A DNA stretch of 64,000 nucleotides from the NCBI GenBank assembly GCA_958450365.1, contig CAUEEP010000067.1:248001-312000 (forward strand), read 5' to 3'. This stretch comes from Mesorhabditis belari. Its lineage: Eukaryota; Nematoda; Chromadorea; Rhabditida; Rhabditidae. This document shows, in pieces, positions 12,247 to 23,479 of the stretch. Every line of letters starts with the position of its first letter. Position 1 is the first letter of the stretch. The notes beneath the pieces were generated by a model, which was given only the letters and a program-made list of their open reading frames with translations, did not search any database and was not told where the DNA came from. Position numbers and translations under genes: made by a program.

Positions 12247-12463
12247 TTAGGTTGAGGAAAAAATAATGTCGGTTTTGAATTCCCGTTTTTGGCAATCTTC
12301 CAGTTCTTTGCTTATGCGGAAGACAGCATTAGCGAAAGACAATGCCAAAGATGATTTCAGCGGTTCACAGATGGAAATGAAAGTCTCCAAGACGAGGAAC
12401 GGTCTGGACGATCAAAGGTCAACTCCCACAACCAAAACCGACATTACTTTTTCCTCAACCTAA
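12247..12463 (+). mobile_element. 217-bp mariner-derived MITE
   Basis: Inverted ends TTAGGTTGAGGAAAAAATAA at 12247 and its complement ending at 12463, flanked by TA on both sides. The interior still reads DSISERQCQR, a stop in place of the conserved Trp, then FQRFTDGNESLQDEERSGRS. This is the N-terminal DNA-binding part of a mariner transposase. It is therefore an internally deleted mariner rather than an unrelated MITE. Confidence 0.85.
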
Positions 12464-12842
12464 TATTTATAAGCCATTTGATTGGGAAAGTTGACGTGAA
12501 CTGAGATTGTAGGAGAAAAAATTGATGAATCTCAAACCTCTCTCTCAAGGCTCTCTCTCAAATTCTCTCAAAATCTCTCCAATTTTTTCTCTTCCAGAAA
12601 TTTCCTGTTTACGAGAAAGGCAACCAGAATAAAAAGCAATCAAACTATAAACAATCGGAGAAGATTTGATTGCACACAATGGATAATAGGCCTTTCTAAT
12701 GAAGCGAATTGTTGATGAATTGGTGAATTCTTCATTTATAAACGCTTGTAGAAAAAAGTGTCCAAAGTCTTATGGGTTAACTTGAAACTTTGTTTAAATA
12801 AATGTTTATGTACATACCAGCTAAAATAAATGATAATCCTCG

Positions 12843-15800
12843 TTAATAACATTCAATGCACAAATTCATATAGTAAATGTGAAGCCGAAAGAGGATGAGC
12901 AAGGTGAAAAACCACAGTGCTTGCATCAGGGTGATCACTGTTTTTGAGAATGGATCATCGTGGACGAGGTGGTAGATCATTTGGCTCACATCAAGGGAAA
13001 ACATTAAAGCCTAAATTTTTTCGGGGTATTTTGGTGGTTGGAGATCCGTGCGAAAATGCGTTTTCTATAAGATTTTCTATAGGACTAATTAATACAACTT
13101 TGCTCGCAAAAAGACCGCAGACAGCATTTTGACAAAGTCTACTCCCTGGCCTTTCCTAATTTTTTGTTATCATCGAGTAGTGGAGGGCCAAATGCAAGTG
13201 AGCAAGTGAGCCAAATGCAAGTTTCTGTGTAAAATGACCGATTTTTGTTGATAAAATGCGATTTTTAAAAAATATACAAGACGGATTTTGATGATTTTTC
13301 CACCATTGAATTCAGCACATTTTTCTGCGTCAAATGGCTATTCAAACGTAAGAATCCTATGGAATCTGAAGGAGTTTCCTAGGGTTTCAAAAGCAAAAAC
13401 TCAAAAAAAAGCCTTCTTTGCTGAGAGAATCCCCCGTTTTTCTGGGATTATTTGACCTCAAAGCCGTTACGTTTACGGGAAGTGGACTTTGTCGAAAATA
13501 AAAAAGTCAAAGTTGGGTTCATTTTGTGCAAAAATTGCGATAGGACTTTGTCTTATTAATCGGTCTGGAAATGAGGAATTTGGGTGGGCTTTTTAAGCGT
13601 AAATCATTTCATCGAATTGGCTTTGAAGTGTCATTTTTGTAGGTACGTCAAGTTTTGATGACCGTAAACCTGGAGCTAAAAGCTCGGCTATTCCGATTTT
13701 CTTTGGTTATCGGACATTTAATACGTGCCCCAACCCCTTTGCCACTGGCAATCTAACTTTGAACTCAAATATCTTGATGTTACGCTGATTCTTGGTATCA
13801 TTGGACACGCCATGTCTTTTTCTATCGATTGATACAAAAGCTATTTAAATTGGACTGCCCAACAGCAAGATATTGGAGCTCAAACTTAGACTGCAAAAAG
13901 GGGCCCGGGCCGGTATAAAATGTTTGTCGCCCCGTCCCCTTTGCCATTGACAACCCAACTTTGAGCTCAAATATCTAGGCGTTGGGCTGTTCAATTTAAA
14001 TACTCTTGGTATCATTGAATGCGCCGAGTCTTTCTCTGTCGATTGTTACAAAAACTATTTAAATTGGACAGCCCAACACCAAGATATTTGAGCTCAAAGT
14101 TAGATTGCCAATGACAAAACGGGGCGGGGCGCGTATACAAGTTCTCACAATCTTATTTCTAGCCTTGCTGACGCATAAACACCAAAGCTAGGCTATAAAT
14201 CGGATAAAGCAAGATTTCTGGCTTTGCCTGACCCGATGAATCAATGGCAAAGGGGGCGGGGCGCGTATAAAAGGTCCTACAATCTACTTGGTCACCACCG
14301 TGGACGCTTTTCCTAAACGCTTGACAGCATGCTCGACTAAGAATGGTGATAGCTTTGAATTTAATTGTTAATTTATTGTTCATTGATATCAAAAGATTTT
14401 AAAACAAAAGTTTGCTCTCTAAAGTTTAATCTTGTCTACCAAAAAAGCTTTTTATCTGCACCTATAATTATGGGCCACCCTGTAAAGCCAGCACGTTAAA
14501 AAGGCAGCTTTTGTAAATGTAAATGCAAATTTAAAAAGTCTCACCAAATGCACCATGACTCCGACAATCATTTTTCGCCTTTTAAAGAGAATCGCGTAAG
14601 TTCCGGCAGAGCACGAGACAATGGAGGTCAAAAAGACGATGTTGGCGATCAAATTGTGAATGGCATTGTAAGGAGCGGTGGAGAACGGGAAATATCTGCA
14701 AGAGGCCAGTTTGGATGTGATCAATAGTGAAGAGAATCGGTTAGTGCCAAAACCTTTACTAAAATCTTACTTATCATTCCGAGGATGCATCAATGACCAA
14801 AATGTAGCCAGCACTACCACCAAAGCCGACGAGAAAGCAATAATAAACCCCTAGAAATTCTAAATGTTTGAAATCCTTTAGAATAAACCTTGTGAATGAT
14901 GCGAACCCTTGGCCAGGCGCTTTTTTGAATTTTCTGAATGCTTTCAGTTTCAGTTTCAGTTCATTGAGAAGATTTACTCTTACACAGATATGGTCGGGCA
15001 TTTGTGGAAGCGTGTTGCTTTGACATTGCTCCACATCGAGGATGAGATTTTGTTCAGCGCCTAAAGTTTTCAGCTTATACAGCAACGAGAAGACGATAAG
15101 AAATGCCTAAAAGCTGAGCTGTCATATTGCTTATGGACAAAAGTCTTGGCGGCTCCTAGGTGGCAACTTTCAAACGCGAATTTATCAACCTTTCCGAGAG
15201 GCTATAAAAAAAGTTTTCACAAGTATTTTTAAGCATTTCTACTCTACTTTTAGCTATGATCAAGCATTGAACTCGAAAGTTTATTTTAAACAACAAAAAT
15301 GAGCGTAAACGATAAAAAGGTCACAAAAAGGTGCTTTGACATTGTTCTACATCGAGGATGAGATTTTGTTCAGCGTTTTCAGCTTATATAAAATGATTAA
15401 AAGTTTTCAGCTTATATAAAATGATGAACTGTACCTTCACAAGTCTCATCTTCGACATTGACATAGCCACGATTTCTTGAGCCTAAAAATAAGAACAATT
15501 AGTGTAAAGTTCTTCTAGAACATTGTTGAGATCAAGTTTGACTCTCAAAGATTACAGAATATTTGGCTTGATCGATGAATCATGATTCTAAAGTAATGTA
15601 GAGTATATAGATAGCTACTTTAACAAACTACGTAACCTAGTTGTCAGTAAAGATCTGATAAACTCCATTTTGGTATCATTGACTGATCATAAACCTTTTG
15701 ATCTTCAATTATGCAACAAAAATCGGCCTAATTGAATGAAAACTGTGATTTGATTATACTTTAGATAACCAATCAACTGTTTTATAATCCAAGAGGCCCA

Positions 15801-15951
15801 AGAAGAAGCCCAAGGAGAAGCCCAAGAAGTTCAAACGTATTGCAAGTTAGCCAAGTTAATTTTTAATTGATTTAATTGATTAACAAGTAAAAAAACAAGT
15901 GTTACCTGTTATATTTCTTGTAAAGTTCTGCATGTTCGCATAGCTTTCCAT
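12843..15951 (-). CDS. Four-transmembrane protein, paralog 2 of 3
   Basis: Five exons on the minus strand: 15906-15951, 14984-15060, 14771-14850, 14545-14695 and 12843-13010 (stop TAA). Junction phases are 1, 0, 2, 0 and the total is 522 nt, 173 residues. The start is MESYANMQNFTRNIT. Exon 2 ends MPDHIC before the first membrane segment. Segments are near FIIAFSSALVVVLATFW, LIANIVFLTSIVSCSAGTY, MIVGVMVHLALMFSL and VITLMQALWFFTLLILF; the end is LHIYYMNLCIECY. The phases equal those of paralog 3, and the last exon has the same 168-nt length as in both paralogs. The C-terminal Cys-x2-Cys-Tyr is shared. The last intron (13011-14544) is enlarged by repeats. Function unknown. Confidence 0.8.
13690..14285. 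repeat. Inverted and tandem repeats in intron 4 of paralog 2
   Basis: Two palindromic blocks (about 13730-13915 and 13930-14135) share CTATTTAAATTGGAC and AAGATATTGGAGCTCAAA, each flanked by GC-rich GGGGCGGGGC-type ends. A third partial end lies at about 14240-14285. 13011-13690 shows no gene. Confidence 0.65.
15340..15400 (-). pseudogene. Partial duplicate of exon 2 of paralog 2
   Basis: About 60 bp (GCTTTGACATTG...GAGATTTTGTTCAGCG) repeats the exon at 14984-15060, but the acceptor CTAAAG is missing and the copy is truncated. It lies in intron 1. Confidence 0.6.
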
Positions 15952-16224
15952 AGCTTTTCTTGGGGAATAGAGCAAAAGTGGTTTGCTGCTTTGAAAATTC
16001 CCAGCTAGCTATCATTAATCGTTACGAGATGTTGTTATTGTCTTCAAAATTTTATCAAAAACTTTAAAAACAAAGTGATAACTCTTTTGAACATTGTTTA
16101 CTATTAGCTTTTGTTATTTAAAACATTTTTGCCTAAATTTTTGTTTTCAGAGCTGTAATGACGATTGGTTTTGCAAAACTGTTTAGCTCTGGGCCGTTTT
16201 GGTCTATGACTTGTTTGTATTAAG

Positions 16225-16319
16225 TAACATCGTGCATTGTAGCATTGTACATTGTAGCATTGTACATTGTAGCATTGTACATTGTAGCATTGCACATTAA
16301 GTAGCATTGTACATTGTAT
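16225..16319. repeat. Tandem ATTGTAGCATTGTAC repeat beside the stop of paralog 3
   Basis: About six copies of a 15-bp unit, immediately downstream (minus strand) of the stop codon at 16320, therefore in the likely 3' UTR of paralog 3. Confidence 0.8.
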
Positions 16320-19300
16320 TCAATAACATTTATCGCATAAAGTCAAATAATAGATATGAATTCGTACAAAGTATAGAATAGCCAACAACCAAACAATTTC
16401 AACAATGATTATAACCATTGTCTCGTAGAGAATTAAGTTGACGACATGGTAAGCGATGTGTAAGATGTTGAGAAAAACGGCGACAATCTGAAAGAGAACA
16501 TTGAATTAGGTTAGACAGAGCTTTGCGAAGTGAATTTGACCTTTTGCAGAGCACAGGTTGAAGCTTAAGCTCCGTTTTGGGAAGCAAGCACATTACTAAG
16601 GTGATCTGGGTCTCTAGTTCATTATATATGTCGTAGCCGATGAAGGATTTCAGCCGAAGAAGTCTCAGACTGTCGTAGCCGAAGAAGTCTCAGACTTCTT
16701 CGGCTAGCCGATTAAGGCTCAGACTTCTTCGGCTAGCCGATTAAGTCTCAAAAATGAAATCTTGAGTTATGTATTGACTCAAGTCAATACCACAAATTCA
16801 AGCTCTCTAAAAGGAGCTTAGAAGCTAAAAATGCATTCTAAAGAGTGCGCATTTTATCATACTGTGACCAAAGGCTCTAAAAGGGCCCTTTTCGTCATTC
16901 GTCCTTCCTCAAAGGCACGGATTTAATCGGTCTTCAATCCGTTCTCGATGGAGAATTCAAGTTTTTGATGGTCTACCAGGATCATTTCACAAAGTTCGTC
17001 GTTTTGCGGGCATTGCAAAGGAAAACACAATTTGAAGTTGTGGAAATGGAAATATTCGGAACGTTTGGAGCCCCAAAAATTCTTTAGTCCGACAACGGAA
17101 AGGAGTTCGCCAACAGATTGGTAAGCTTTTACTTTTGTGTCCTATCGAATTTCTTGCGGCGAGCTCATTCCGAAGGCCAGTAAGGGTTAAAAATTAGCTC
17201 TAGCCAAAAATCTTTAATGTATTAATGTATGCTAAGAATTAGAGCTTTTAAAGGTCTACAATACATGCTACTTTCTGTAGAAAGTTTTTTTGGAAGAGAA
17301 TAGGCTTCAAAAACTATTAGGTTGTCCAATAAGTAATGCGTGTTACTTATTTCGAAACTATTGCGAAATCGCTTCGAGCAAATATATGAAGTTCTAAACC
17401 CCGGTCAAATGGTCACTGCTGACTTGTACTCTCAACAATTGGAAAGGGTGCAGCAAGCTCTTTGTCGTAAAGGAGAGGACACTTCGATGATTAAACTGCA
17501 GTTTGACAATGCTCGTCCGCATATTGCAAAAATCGCACAGCAGAAGATTGAGAAGCTTGGATGGTCGACTCTCCCACATCCGCCGTATAGTCCAGACCTG
17601 GCTCCATCTGATTTCCATTTGTTCCGTTCGATGGCGCACGCTCTTGGAGAACACAAGTTCAAAAGTGTTGACGAGGTGTAAAAATGGCTCGACGATTTCT
17701 TCTCATCGAAACCAGCTTCATTCTATTATGACGGACTTCACTCTTTGCTCGGACGATGGAGAAATGTTGTTGATTGTTGTGGAGAATATATCGATTAATA
17801 AAGTTCTCTTTTGTTAATTTTGTGATATTTTGAAAATCGTGTCAAAACCCGCATTACTTATTGGACAACCTAATAGTTACCATAATTGTGGATGTACAAA
17901 AGGATGATTTTCTCAAAAACCAAAAGCGTTGACAGTTTTTTCGTTTAGATATTTAAAAACTACGAATATTCTTTCACTAGCTTGTGTAAAAATTTAAAAT
18001 TTCATTCGTTTCATATAAGACTTTCAAATAACATAACACTCACTAGATAAATCATGAAAGACATCAACAAGTGCCGTTGTTTGAAGATCACCGCATTCAC
18101 GCCAATCAAGTAGAAAACGATGTAAACAAGCGTGATTCCAGTGCCAAGAAAGGTGTGCACGAGTTCAAAGGGATTCTGGGAGAGCACTCCTTCAAGTGTT
18201 CTAGAAACTGAGAAATTTGGAAACCTAGATAGAAAACCCATACTTTCCAAATTCTTTTAAATTATAGACGAGCCAAAACGCCATATCGACTAGGATGAAC
18301 AATGTCGAGAAGACGATGAGAAATGTCTAAAAGCTGAGGTTTGATATTGCTGTCAAGTCTTATGTTACAACGTTAAATACTAGGTTTACCTTGTGACTGT
18401 TACGCTTTTTAGACCAATTTGTCTGCTTGACAAACTAAAACTTTAATTAACAAGACTTAAAAGATGGATCATACACAAGAATGATATCTCTCTGGTGGAA
18501 AAGTTCTTGGGAGTTCACCAATCGGAGTCTTCGTGTGGTCATTTGAAGCAAAGGAGAACAGTTGCTTGAAGGAATCTAAAGGAATGGATGTTTCAAGAAG
18601 ATAGACTACGATTTCTTCGTTGAAGTCTTTGGTAAACAAAGAAATTGATAGATTTTTGCCACTAGGCTTGTAAAACCTTGCTCCACATCAAATTTAAGAT
18701 TTACTTCGTAAGGTTTTCTTAAAAGGGGACGGCAGTTTAGGGCCGGTTCTCAATGAAAATCGCTATAATATAGCATACCAGCGGAAAATGCTCACTAACG
18801 TTCGTGTTTTCCAACAAACTTTTCCAGACAATAATGACTTTTTGAAAGAGATAATCATTAGAATAATCATTAGAATCATTAGAATTATGTAATCATTAGA
18901 ATCATTAGAATTATGTAATCATTAGAATCATTAGAATTATGTAATCATTAGAACTAGACTATTGTCCTGCTATTGTTAGGCTAGAACTACTTTTGACTCT
19001 TTCCGCGGGCAGTTTAAATATAAATTACCGTAAATGATGTATTAGAATAACACCCTCTAATAGAATGACACCTCCACACTCCTCAAAATCTTGACTTTAG
19101 ATCCCCCATGTGGGGGTTCTATGGATAGATCTAAAAAAACCATATTGGTCCCCCACATGGATTTTGGAGATTTTGGATCCATTGGAGATTCAAAGAGGTC
19201 GCAAGTAATAAAATAGTTTTACTTTTAAACGTGGTTTTTTGTACGTTTTGGACGAAGGGCCATCATTTAAAATGGTTTTTAACGAAATCTAAATTTTTGA

Positions 19301-20237
19301 TTCATTTGGTCCCCCTTTGTGGCGAATAGCCACTAAAAAGGTTACCTAACGCTGACAGCCTAAAAATTGGAAAAGTATTGCAGAAATCCGTGCGCCTTCA
19401 TTCTATTTCGCGCCCCAAATCATTTATTGTTTTGTAGCTTGTTAGCTGAATATCCTGTGTAGCCTATATGAGCTGAGCTGAATATCCTGTGCAGCCTATA
19501 TGAGCTGAGCTGAATATCCTGTGTAGCCTATATGAGCTGAGCTGAATATCCTGTGTAGCCTATATGAGCTGAGCTGAATATCCTGTGTAGCCTATATGAG
19601 CTGAGCTGAATATCCTGTGTAGCCTATATGAGCTGAGCTGAATATCCTGTGTAGCCTATATGAGCTGAGCTGAATATCCTGTGTAGCCTATATGAGCTGA
19701 GCTGAATATCCTGTGTAGCCTATATGAGCTGAGCTGGATATCCTGTGTAGCCTATATGAGCTGAGCTGAATATCCTGTGTAGCCTATATGAGCTGAGCTC
19801 AATATCCTGTGCAGCTGAATAGCCTATATGAGGCAACTGTTGTTCATTTGATGAGTTTTACTTTTTTCTTTCATCGTGTGAAAGTTGTTTCCTAATTAGA
19901 ACGAAATTGTTTCTGTTTTTGTCGTCGCTTTTAATTCAATTGTCGATTTTGTGTGAAAATTGCTCAAGTGAGAGCCCAAAAATTGCCGACTCAGTCGGCT
20001 ATTGAATAAAGTGTCTTAGTTCAAGTGAGATCAGATATCTCGAAACAAGAAATAACGTGTCTTGAGTGAAGAGTACCAAGCACGCAAAGAATATTTCTTT
20101 ACACCCTTATCTATCTTTTGGATCAGCATTTACGGTATTTCTGAGTTGGCGAATCTCAGAATTACTCGATTTTACTTACTTTTGCGATTTCCGTTTGGCT
20201 TGACGATCTGCGCGTAGACGGGCTCCACAGTAGCCAT
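16320..20237 (-). CDS. Four-transmembrane protein, paralog 3 of 3
   Basis: Five exons on the minus strand: 20180-20237, 18475-18575, 18244-18326, 18044-18200 and 16320-16487 (stop TGA). Phases are 1, 0, 2, 0 and the total is 567 nt, 188 residues. The start is MATVEPVYAQIVKPNGNRK. Exon 2 ends FPPERYHSC, as exon 2 does in the two paralogs. Membrane segments are near TFLIVFSTLFILVDMAFW, FLGTGITLVYIVFYLIG, LLMSFMIYLIVAVFLNIL and MVIIIVEIVWLLAILYFV; the C-terminus is LCDKCY. Intron 1 holds two tandem arrays and intron 4 a deleted mariner. Exon 4 with flanking intron bases is duplicated at 36962-37152. Function unknown. Confidence 0.8.
16640..16745. repeat. Repeat of CTTCGGCTAGCCGA units
   Basis: Several copies of TCGTAGCCGA / AAGTCTCAGACTTCTTCGGC, partly palindromic, in intron 4 of paralog 3. 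The stretch 16860-17150 reads in places like decayed integrase (FHKVRRFAGIAKEN-like, then SDNGKEF), perhaps a retroelement scrap. Confidence 0.45.
17317..17873 (+). mobile_element. 557-bp internally deleted mariner
   Basis: Ends TTAGGTTGTCCAATAAGTAA at 17317 and its complement ending at 17873, with TA on both sides. It keeps the C-terminal transposase half on the plus strand: VLNPGQMVTADLY, QFDNARPHIA, YSPDLAPSDFHLF, then an in-frame stop at 17679 after KSVDEV, and DGLHSLLGRWRNVVD. The first catalytic aspartate region is deleted. Its ends differ from those of the 8774 element, so it is a separate mariner lineage. Confidence 0.9.
18840..18955. repeat. Tandem repeat of AATCATTAGAATTATGT
   Basis: Repeated AATCATTAGAATCATTAGAATTATGT units in intron 1 of paralog 3. 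Confidence 0.8.
19446..19816. repeat. 32-bp minisatellite, about 12 copies
   Basis: A 32-bp unit (begins GAATATCCTGTGTAGCC) repeats at exact spacing from 19448 to 19800, with single-base variants at the edges. It lies in intron 1 of paralog 3. Units are head to tail with no spacers, so it is not a CRISPR array. Confidence 0.95.
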
Positions 20238-20577
20238 TTTCAATGATTAATTATCAATTGTAAGTTAAAATCTCAATGATAAATGCAAAAGGAAAACATC
20301 ACAATAGCTTTATTATTTGTTTTTCAAACATTTAAGATTAAAATATTTTGTTTATGCTCTAGCTGATAAGAGTTTGGGGAAGGGAAACAAGTCGAAAAAA
20401 ACAACTACTTATCAGATGCGTGCAAGTCCAAAAAAGTCGTTTTCAAAAGTCAAAAGTGAAAGCCGAAGTTGAATATTAAACGGTTTTTATATTCCTTTTT
20501 TTGAAAAACATTACATAAGAACCCAATTGAACTAATCTACTTTTTGATGCGAGATTTTTCTGGTAAAGTTTGATGCC

Positions 20578-20790
20578 ATTGTTTGAAGCTTGTTTGAAGC
20601 TTGTTTATTGCCATTGTTTGAAGCTTGTTAGAAGCTTGTTAGAAGCTTGTTTGAAGCTTGTTTGAAGCTTGTTTGAAGCTTGTTTGAAGCTTGTTTGAAG
20701 CTTGTTAGAAGCTTGTTTGAAGCTTGTTTGAAGCTTGTTTGAAGCTTGTTTAAAGCTTGTTTGAAGCTTGTTTGAAGCTTGTTTGAAGCA
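20578..20790. repeat. 11-bp minisatellite TTGAAGCTTGT, about 18 copies
   Basis: Head-to-tail copies of TTGAAGCTTGT with T/A variants. The long frames on the minus strand across it come from an 11-bp unit cycling through all frames and are not genes. Confidence 0.95.
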
Positions 20791-20866
20791 AAGTTCTTGA
20801 CAAAAAGCACACATATGGATTAGGATTTATTTAAACATCAGTAACATTGAAAACATAAACTAAAAA

Positions 20867-20965
20867 CCTCTGCCCAAGTGACATTAGGCTGGGCTAAGCC
20901 TGACATCAAGCTCACCCAGACTGTTGTAAATTTAGCCTAGCCTTATGTCACTTGGGCAGAGGTCT
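20867..20965. repeat. Hairpin repeat CCTCTGCCCAAGTGACAT
   Basis: CCTCTGCCCAAGTGACATTA at 20870 is inverted at about 20940-20962 (TTATGTCACTTGGGCAGAGG). A diverged second copy follows at about 20976-21035. Confidence 0.8.
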
Positions 20966-21208
20966 TTATCGTCAAAAACCTCTGCCGAACTGACATCAAG
21001 CTAAGCTAAATTTACCCAGACTGTTGTGAATTTAGTTACTGACAAGTTACCGATTTACAGAGAAACAGATCCCGTGCTCCAAGAACAATAATAAAAGTTT
21101 ATATAACAATAAAAATGTATAAAAACCCAAGAAAAAGAAATTCAAAGCAATTAAAGCGAATGTAAATTAAGGCAGAACTTATACTCGGATGAACTTATAC
21201 TCGAGACT

Positions 21209-23441
21209 TTAGGGTATTGTCCTAGGCATAAAAACAAGAGAAACTTTTACGGAAGGCCACAACTCTGATCTCAAATCCTCAACACAAATCATCAAAATGT
21301 ACTCATTTCCGTCGAAATTCAAAGTGAAAAACTTTTCCCCACTTCTTTCTGTCACTGTCTGCTCTAGTCGATAGATTCGCTTCAGTTCAGGGCGAGAGAT
21401 TTGTAGAGTGTGAAGATTTTCGTATGTGTAACGATTGGTTGCGTGAAAAGCAAGCTTCTTCAAAGCCTCAACTTCTACAGAATCCAAGTCGTCTGGCTTT
21501 ATGATCTGAAATTTCATAAATGCTTTACGGTAGTTTAGAAAAGGCAAACATTTTTCACTGATTACGAAAAAACGTAAAGAGTAGCCAAGAGTTTTTATGA
21601 ATTAGGCTTTTGTGAAAAGCTTTGCTGATTTCTGTTTTGCCTGAAAAACTTTGCTCAAAACTTACCCGAGTACAGTATTTTCTCGGTAGAGCAATTTTAA
21701 AAAAGTAATCTAATCTAATCTATCTCAGTAATGTTGTCTTGTCTTGAATCTTGTCTCAATCTCGTCTCAATGTACGTTCTTTGACAATAGTAAGCTATTT
21801 ACGCTTAGCTCACAACCAAAAAAAATGAATAGATCAAATCTAACAAGGGAAGTACCCCAGCTTGCCACCGCCGATCGCCAGACGCCCAAGGAGAAGTTAT
21901 AGAACCGACTAAGCTGATCAAAATGCCGCAAAAATTAGCTGCCCATACTCACGCAAACGCGAGTTACTTGGCATAGAGGTTTTTATCTTGCTCTTGATCT
22001 TGCATCTTGATCTTGCATCTTGATCTTGATCTTGCATCTTGATCTTGCATCTTGATCTTGCATCTTGATCTTGCATCTTGATCTTGCATCTTGATCTTGC
22101 TCTTGATCTTCATCTTGGTTAAAAGTAGACTTGTGTTTCGGTTGAACCGAACCGAGCCGAAAGACTCATCTTTTCGGTTGAACCGAACCGAACCGAAAGA
22201 TTTCGGTTGACTTCGGTTGAACCGAAACCGAACTGAAAAGAGCCAACCGAAACACAAGTTAGTTAAAAGGCTTTTCTCGATGGATACCGATATTTGCTGG
22301 TGGCCTAGCGGATAAAGTGGTTGTATACAAAGCGAGCTCTCCTTTTTCTTGCTCGGGTTCGAGTCCTCGCCTTGCCTTTTCTGCTTACTCGCTTCTATAA
22401 CTTCTCCCTGGGGGTCTGGCGATCGGCGAGCCTGAGCCTGAGTGACGAGCTGGGATACTTCCCTTGTAAGACAAGGTTACGGGTTTCCGAAAGTTGAAAA
22501 ACTTTGTAAGAAACGTTTCTAAGAAGTGTTTTCTTTATTTAGAAAAACGAATATTTACCGAAATTTCCACCCACCTTAATTCCCGAGACTTCAGCCACCG
22601 TTTCCACAAAATTCGAAAAAACTTCCGTCGATTGTTGAGCAAATCCGAGATTTCCGTGAAGTTGAATCGACGCTTTCTCATGCTGATTTGGGAGTCCTTT
22701 CCTCAAAATATCTTTAAAAGTATTCATTAGTTTCTCCGGCTCATCAATGCTCAACCCAGCGTGTTGACATCGCAATTTCGAGGCGATTTTCCAATAGTCC
22801 ATTAGCTCACAACCAAAATAAACATCTTTTGCAGTGCTGAATCCAGAGGTGCTAAAAAGCTTTGTGTAAAAACTTTCCACTTCTTCACCATTAGCGCCTT
22901 CTTTGGGCACGTAGACTTCCAATTTGTCGATCGTTTTTGGTCTAACCATTTCCAGAATCAGCTCAGAAAAGCCCATTGTTGACTCCAATTGAAAAAGTTG
23001 AAAGTGTTGAAGTTTTGAAAAAGCCATTAGCAATCTCATTTGTTCGATTGCACTTCGATTCCGCTCGGTGATCCCCGGCCAAACGTTGAAATGAAGCTTT
23101 CTGCATAATTTGATTTGAGAAATCAATTTCCAGAATGATTTGGCGTCGAAATCCTTAACGAATACTCCTTCGGTCAACGAATTTTCCATGTGTTTTCGGT
23201 GAAAATTTGCATAAAGAATATATACTCTCAAAATTGGATCCATTTCTTGAATCGTTTCTTCTGATTCTGGACACGAAATACTAATCTCTTCAATGTGTTT
23301 AGGAAAGAATCCACGTTTTAAAATCAACGCTCGCATTCCAATGTTCACTTTCAAAAGTTCTTTTGTCTCGTTTTTATGAAACAAATCAACGATTGAATAT
23401 TTCAAAGAGTTGGGAAGAAGCGAGAAGTTGAAAAGGCTCAT
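21209..23441 (-). CDS. F-box-like protein, two exons
   Basis: Exon 1 is 22575-23441 (289 codons) and exon 2 is 21209-21505 (98 codons plus TAA). Donor AAG|GTGGGT and acceptor TTTCAG are both in phase 0, giving 387 residues. I start at the ATG of MSLFNFSLLPNSLKYSIVDL because the upstream in-frame TTG is not a likely start. Residues 5-40 fit an F-box (LPNSLKYSIVDLF, then KVNIGMRALI). The rest is about 340 residues of alternating hydrophobic pattern, as in substrate-binding halves of nematode F-box proteins, but I cannot assign a named subfamily. The likely role is substrate choice for an SCF ubiquitin ligase. The intron carries a TIR element with a tRNA-like core. More small exons in that intron cannot be excluded. 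Confidence 0.6.
21845..22469. mobile_element. Non-autonomous TIR element with tRNA-like segment
   Basis: Ends ACAAGGGAAGTACCCCAGCT and, inverted, AGCTGGGATACTTCCCTTGT. Subterminal GCCGATCGCCAGAC and GTCTGGCGATCGGC also pair. Inside lie an ATCTTGCATCTTG minisatellite (about 21983-22110), a CGGTTGAACCGAACCGA repeat (22138-22225) and a tRNA-like stretch at 22296-22376 with A-box TGGCCTAGCGGATAAAGTGG and B-box GGGTTCGAGTCC. It lies within the intron of the F-box-like gene. A related end type occurs at 45746-46210. Confidence 0.75.
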
Positions 23442-23479
23442 TTGGAGTTGAAGAAGATCAAATACTTGAAGAAAATGCA

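Noticed and set aside
15435..15482. Exon-like segment MSMSKMRLVK with acceptor and donor
   Set aside because: Its phase does not fit between exons 1 and 2 of paralog 2, which join in phase without it. It could be an alternative start but is not needed.
18386..18435. Exon-like FVKQTNWSKKRNSHK between exons 2 and 3 of paralog 3
   Set aside because: It is in phase 0 at both ends and could be cassette-spliced, but the paralogs have nothing similar; left out of the model.
19446..19816. Regular 32-bp repeats resembling a CRISPR array
   Set aside because: Units are contiguous with no variable spacers, in a eukaryotic intron.
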